The notes under the pieces were generated by a model. The model was given only the letters and a program-made list of their open reading frames with translations. It ran no database searches and was not told the DNA's origin. A stretch of 64,000 nucleotides of DNA from Lepidurus packardi (Eukaryota > Arthropoda > Branchiopoda > Notostraca > Triopsidae): assembly GCA_023053545.1 (NCBI GenBank), contig JAKZAN010000006.1, positions 8,521,851 to 8,585,850 on the forward strand, given 5' to 3'. Position 1 is the stretch's first letter, and the number at the start of each line of letters is the position of its first letter. The position numbers were made by a program, and so were the translations under genes. This document shows positions 60,385-64,000 of this stretch, one piece after another.

Positions 60385-62268
60385 ATTACGTCATTTTCCA
60401 GAACTCGGTGTTCCATTCTTCTGGGGTAATATTCCCAGCAAACACCTTCCATCTCCATTCATCCATAACCAAGTGGAACGGCAAGGTAGACACCGTATTC
60501 AAGGCTTGAGAAAGCAAAAAGTTGATATCGACGTCTAATAGAGAAACTAGATTTAATGAGCAAGAATTTAGCATTAAAAAAAAGAAATGGTTACCAGGGT
60601 CGTTATCAGCGATATCCAACAGCCCGACTGCGTTCAAGTGTTTTGTAGTAGCAACACTCATCGCAATTAATTCCCCCACTGCTTCATGAAACCCATCATT
60701 GGCACCCTCTCTAAAAGCAATTAAATTTGAATTTCTACTATTAATGGCTATTTGTACAAATTTACCTGTAAACTATAGGCTGATGAGCGTACTGCATAAA
60801 GTACTGAATATGTCCCAGCTCATGATGGACGGTTTGAAAATCTTCAAATTCGACTTCCGCACACATACGAATTCTGTGAATTTGAAGAACAAACCATTGA
60901 AAATGACGTTTGTCTTTTAATAAGATGTTAAAAATCTAAGTAACCTATAATCCTTGCCATCGAAAAACTCCCAAGCTGTGGCATGACACTCGGAATTTCT
61001 TCCAGAAGGTTTCTCCAGCACTGATAAGTTGAAAAAGGTAACTGGCAATGGTTTTAGTCCCATGGATGTGAAATATTCGTTTCCCATCTCAAACATTTTA
61101 CGGACTGTATAACTCTGGGCGATCATTTGAGGCGTAGGATCTACGGAAGGCTTGTCGGGGTATGGCTGAACAACTTTATTGAGATTGACCCAGAACCGTC
61201 CCCACATATCGCCTAATAGGTGACCAGGCAACGGTCCTCTCTGGCTGATATGTATCGCACCGTACGTGTCAACAAGTTTACGTCGAACGTACGCGTGCAA
61301 CTGCTTGTAGAGCGGTTCAGCAGCTTTGTATAATCGGCGCGTGATGGAGGCTAGGTCCTTCGTTTCGTACTTCTGCCGCCATTTATCGCCCGCGTCTTCG
61401 TAACCATCGAGCTTTGCCAACTTGTTCTTCAACTCGACGTAACGCTTAAACAGCGGCTTGACTCTTCTTCCAACTCCATCGTGCCAATTTTCCCATGCCC
61501 ATAGCTTCCTCGCGTAGTTAGATTCAGCGGCCATAATCTTGGACAAATGGGGTTCCAAACCAAAACACTCTGCACCTGTATTGGTTTCCTTGAGCGAAGT
61601 AGCATTGTGACAAACCTTAAAAAAAAGGCTTTAGTCGGCAAGAAACAAAAGAGCAAAGAACGTTAATGCCTCAGTTACCTTGTACTCTCCATAAATGCGA
61701 CTCATTTTGCTGACGATGCCATTTAGCTCATTCATTTCATCCTCGTCAAGTGTTTTGACAGCTACGAAGCGAAGTTGACGCTTGAGGTCATCCGAGAAAT
61801 TTTCCGTTTTGAACGACGAGGCTCTGATATTTGCTTTCTTAGTGAAGGACGTAAGTTCAGCTTGGTAGATCGCCTGAGGATAAATAAGTAACATGATTAA
61901 ACATCATAATAACATGATTAAAGACGGAAAATTAAAGAAACGTGAAAGAAACCACTACAATAATAACTTACGGAGAGATTCGCATTGTAGTCCGACAAGT
62001 TGGTGCTGTAATTCCACTCAGCAATCGTTGCCTTGTTTGCAACCATGCCCATCTGAATGTTATATTCTTGCAAGAAAGCTTTCGCATTTTCTTCAGTAAA
62101 GTTCGCGTTCGTGCTACAAAATACCCGAAAACGCAAGTAATGAAAAACATATTTAAATCTATGAAAGACAATTTACTTATCGAGCGAAACAAACGTCGAA
62201 TTAGACAAACTGACCACAATAATGTACGCAAATATCAAGAGAACGGGGAATACGGCACACGCTATCAT
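59877..62268 (-). CDS. Ance: Angiotensin-converting enzyme-like peptidyl dipeptidase (M2 family), secreted single-domain form
   Basis: A zinc metallopeptidase that removes C-terminal dipeptides from peptides; in arthropods it acts in haemolymph and reproductive tissue. Exons in coding order: 62177-62268, 61972-62113, 61679-61873, 60945-61615, 60766-60873, 60595-60710, 60390-60534, 60103-60327, 59877-60042; 619 codons. A hydrophobic leader (MIACAVFPVLLIFAYIIVV) comes first. Family landmarks are WENWHDGVG, GHLLGDMWGRFW, the zinc site HHELGH with its third ligand in GFHEAVGE, MIRYFVRTILQYQF and AAGHTGPLYKCDIYGSKEAG. It ends LWLEKENMKQGNFIGWE with no hydrophobic C-terminal anchor, so it is probably secreted, like insect Ance and unlike vertebrate somatic ACE. 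All catalytic residues that I can check are present, so it is likely active. Confidence 0.95.
60354..60382. repeat. (TA)n microsatellite in an ACE intron
   Basis: About 14 TA units lie between exons 60390-60534 and 60103-60327. On the minus strand it begins only a few bases after the donor at 60389, so length changes could affect splicing. Confidence 0.95.
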
Positions 62269-64000
62269 TGTCGTTGGCCGCTGCGCCACATACTACTGGT
62301 TCTCCATGGTTGCGTCGTTCCTTATATTTATCGTCAAAAGAAAGACCCATAAACAAGTTTCTTCGAACAAAAAGAAAGCTAAGACACTACCACACGTGCA
62401 CCAAAGTTTCAGCAGAATTTGAAAGTGCGAACTAGGTAGCGCATAGAAATAATTGCGTTTAAATACTTCTGCAGCTGAAAAGAGTTAACCCTTCATAATC
62501 AATCTACAAGCGTCCCAGACTTACTTGGCATTGACTTACTATAAGTTAGTACCGAAGTAAGGGTTGTTAAGGTTTCAGTATGGGACACGAGAAAGTAAGA
62601 GAATTGGGGTCAAAATGCAACATGATACAGGTATACGATACGCCGTTCGGTGGATTCGCTACTACGAACAAAGGAGCGACCTAAGCTTCTGAATGACAAT
62701 CGCGGGTTTATACAAGCTATCCTACTTCCCAGAACTGGCAAACGTTTCTTTCATCACGAAAAAGCATTGATTAAAAGTTACTATATTTCAAATAATGATG
62801 CTATGTAAAAACGTTACCGTTGGGTGACCAAACAGTCACGGCCTAAGCTAGTGATTGTTGCATTCATGTGACCCGGTGTTCAGGTAGCATGAGTGAATGT
62901 TTAAGCTCCATTTTCTATACCATGGGAGATATACTGGCCTTGCAAATTTTCTTTCAGACTATCAAAGGAAACCCGAGTGACCCTCCACTGCCGTACCGCA
63001 TTACACCTAGACTGTGTTCTGTGACGTTGGGACTAGAATAACGGGGAACCCCGCCGTATAAAAGCTTGGCTGTAAAGGCTTTGGCCCTTTTGGACTTGTG
63101 GGCTCCATAGTTGGCGTTGTTGCCACTTTCATGCAGGTTCACTGAACGGCCAATTTGTTCATTTCACTCAAGAATTCCCCGCTAATTTTGACATGGACAC
63201 CCTCACCGTTGATCTTCAGCAAAGACAGATAAAAGTTAAGCCGTGTTTTATTTGCCACAAGACAAGGCTGTCTTTCTAAACTTCCCAAGACAGCCTTTCC
63301 TAAGACAGTCTTTCCTAAACTCCCCAAGGCAGCAACGGGAGTCGTTTTATTTGACTTGACTTGGTGATTAATTGCCGTTTTATTTAGAACGCCAAGTCGT
63401 CGTTCAACGACGACATGGCAAGTTAAGGAAATTTAAGGAACGAGCTTTTTCTTGAAGTTCGGCTTGCCGTTGCCCCACCCCTTCGCTTTCTAGTGCTTCT
63501 GTTCATGTTGTGTTCGTTTATATATAAAATGGCCTTTATTATGGAATACAATGACCTCTTCACAATTCGGGTTTGTTTAGTTGGGGAAATTGAAACCGAT
63601 GAGCTTTGTATTAAAGTACTCTCAAAGTATTTACGAATTCTTCATCTTCATGTTCATAAAAAAATAACAACACTGGTAACACCATGGCAATATTATTTGT
63701 AGATTCCAGAAGCAACTTAATACATTGGATCAGTAACAGTTTTATTTTTAATCCCATGGTAAGCCTTTCAAATAAACAGTGAGAATACCGGTAACTATGA
63801 AAAAAACCCACAACAGAAATCAAAGCATATGCAGTGAAAACCGTTTAAGGCAAAACCGCTTAGCACGAAAAACCTGTTAGCACAAATGGTATTCTGGTCC
63901 GGACAATTCCATACATTTGTATGGAATTGCATTTGAAACAAATGTATGGAAGTTTTGCAGTTTTTGATCGTTGAAGTTGAAGTTTTGCATCATTTGATCG
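62269..64000. other. ACE upstream region and right-edge DNA
   Basis: No gene model. Just upstream of the ACE start, on the minus strand, is a TATAAGG-like motif (near 62333) and a very short upstream ORF (ATG GAG AAC CAG TAG, near 62310); whether it is transcribed is unknown. A short direct repeat of GACAG.CTTTCCTAA lies at 63289-63320. A palindrome at 63905-63928 is listed separately. Confidence 0.4.
63905..63928. repeat. 24-bp perfect palindrome with a 2-base centre
   Basis: AATTCCATACA, a TT spacer, then its exact complement. A further CAAATGTATGGAA copy follows at about 63940-63952, and a TTTTGATCG direct repeat ends the window. Possibly the edge of a repeat continuing beyond the window. 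Confidence 0.75.

Noticed and set aside
1..64000. CRISPR arrays, bacterial operons, riboswitches or replication origins
   Set aside because: Spliced animal genes throughout; no regularly spaced repeats or prokaryotic signals were seen.

Overview
The window is nuclear DNA of an arthropod. Split genes with very short introns (mostly 50-80 bp, canonical GT-AG), dense gene packing on the left, chitin-modifying enzymes, an even-skipped homeobox gene and traces of TTAGG-type telomere-like sequence point to a branchiopod crustacean of the Daphnia type. The species call is an inference from architecture and cannot be confirmed here.

Layout, left to right. (1) 1-556: the 5' part of a minus-strand sorting nexin (membrane hairpin plus PXA), divergent from a plus-strand MBOAT lysophospholipid acyltransferase (1376-3696). 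(2) 4701-7600: cohesin kleisin Rad21. (3) 7.6-10.1 kb: repeat-rich gap with two adjacent foldback elements (8020-8333 and 8337-8620) and a possible solo LTR. (4) 10091-12313, minus: chitin deacetylase with chitin-binding, LDLa and catalytic domains. (5) 12.3-14.4 kb: gap with two orphan candidate exons. (6) 14382-15844, minus: FG nucleoporin Nup42. (7) 16546-18550: NKAIN, a Na/K-ATPase-interacting membrane protein with a long arthropod-type tail. (8) 23873-34575: long chitin deacetylase of the Cda5 type, with a 4.3 kb first intron, long low-complexity linkers and two equal-length, same-phase, probably mutually exclusive catalytic exons. (9) 36037-37459: even-skipped. (10) 37.5-57.5 kb: 20 kb without a recognisable gene, holding a foldback element with a TTAGG-like core, microsatellites and a 24-G run; it may contain eve regulatory DNA. 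(11) 57471-59255: pyruvate dehydrogenase E2 (DLAT), convergent with (12) 59877-62268, minus: a secreted single-domain angiotensin-converting enzyme.

The genes are not an operon or a single pathway. The nearest to a theme is cuticle: two chitin deacetylases of different domain classes sit about 11.5 kb apart, separated by Nup42 and NKAIN. All coding models below were spliced by hand; every complete model gives a total length divisible by three and an intact frame, but exon ends have no transcript support.
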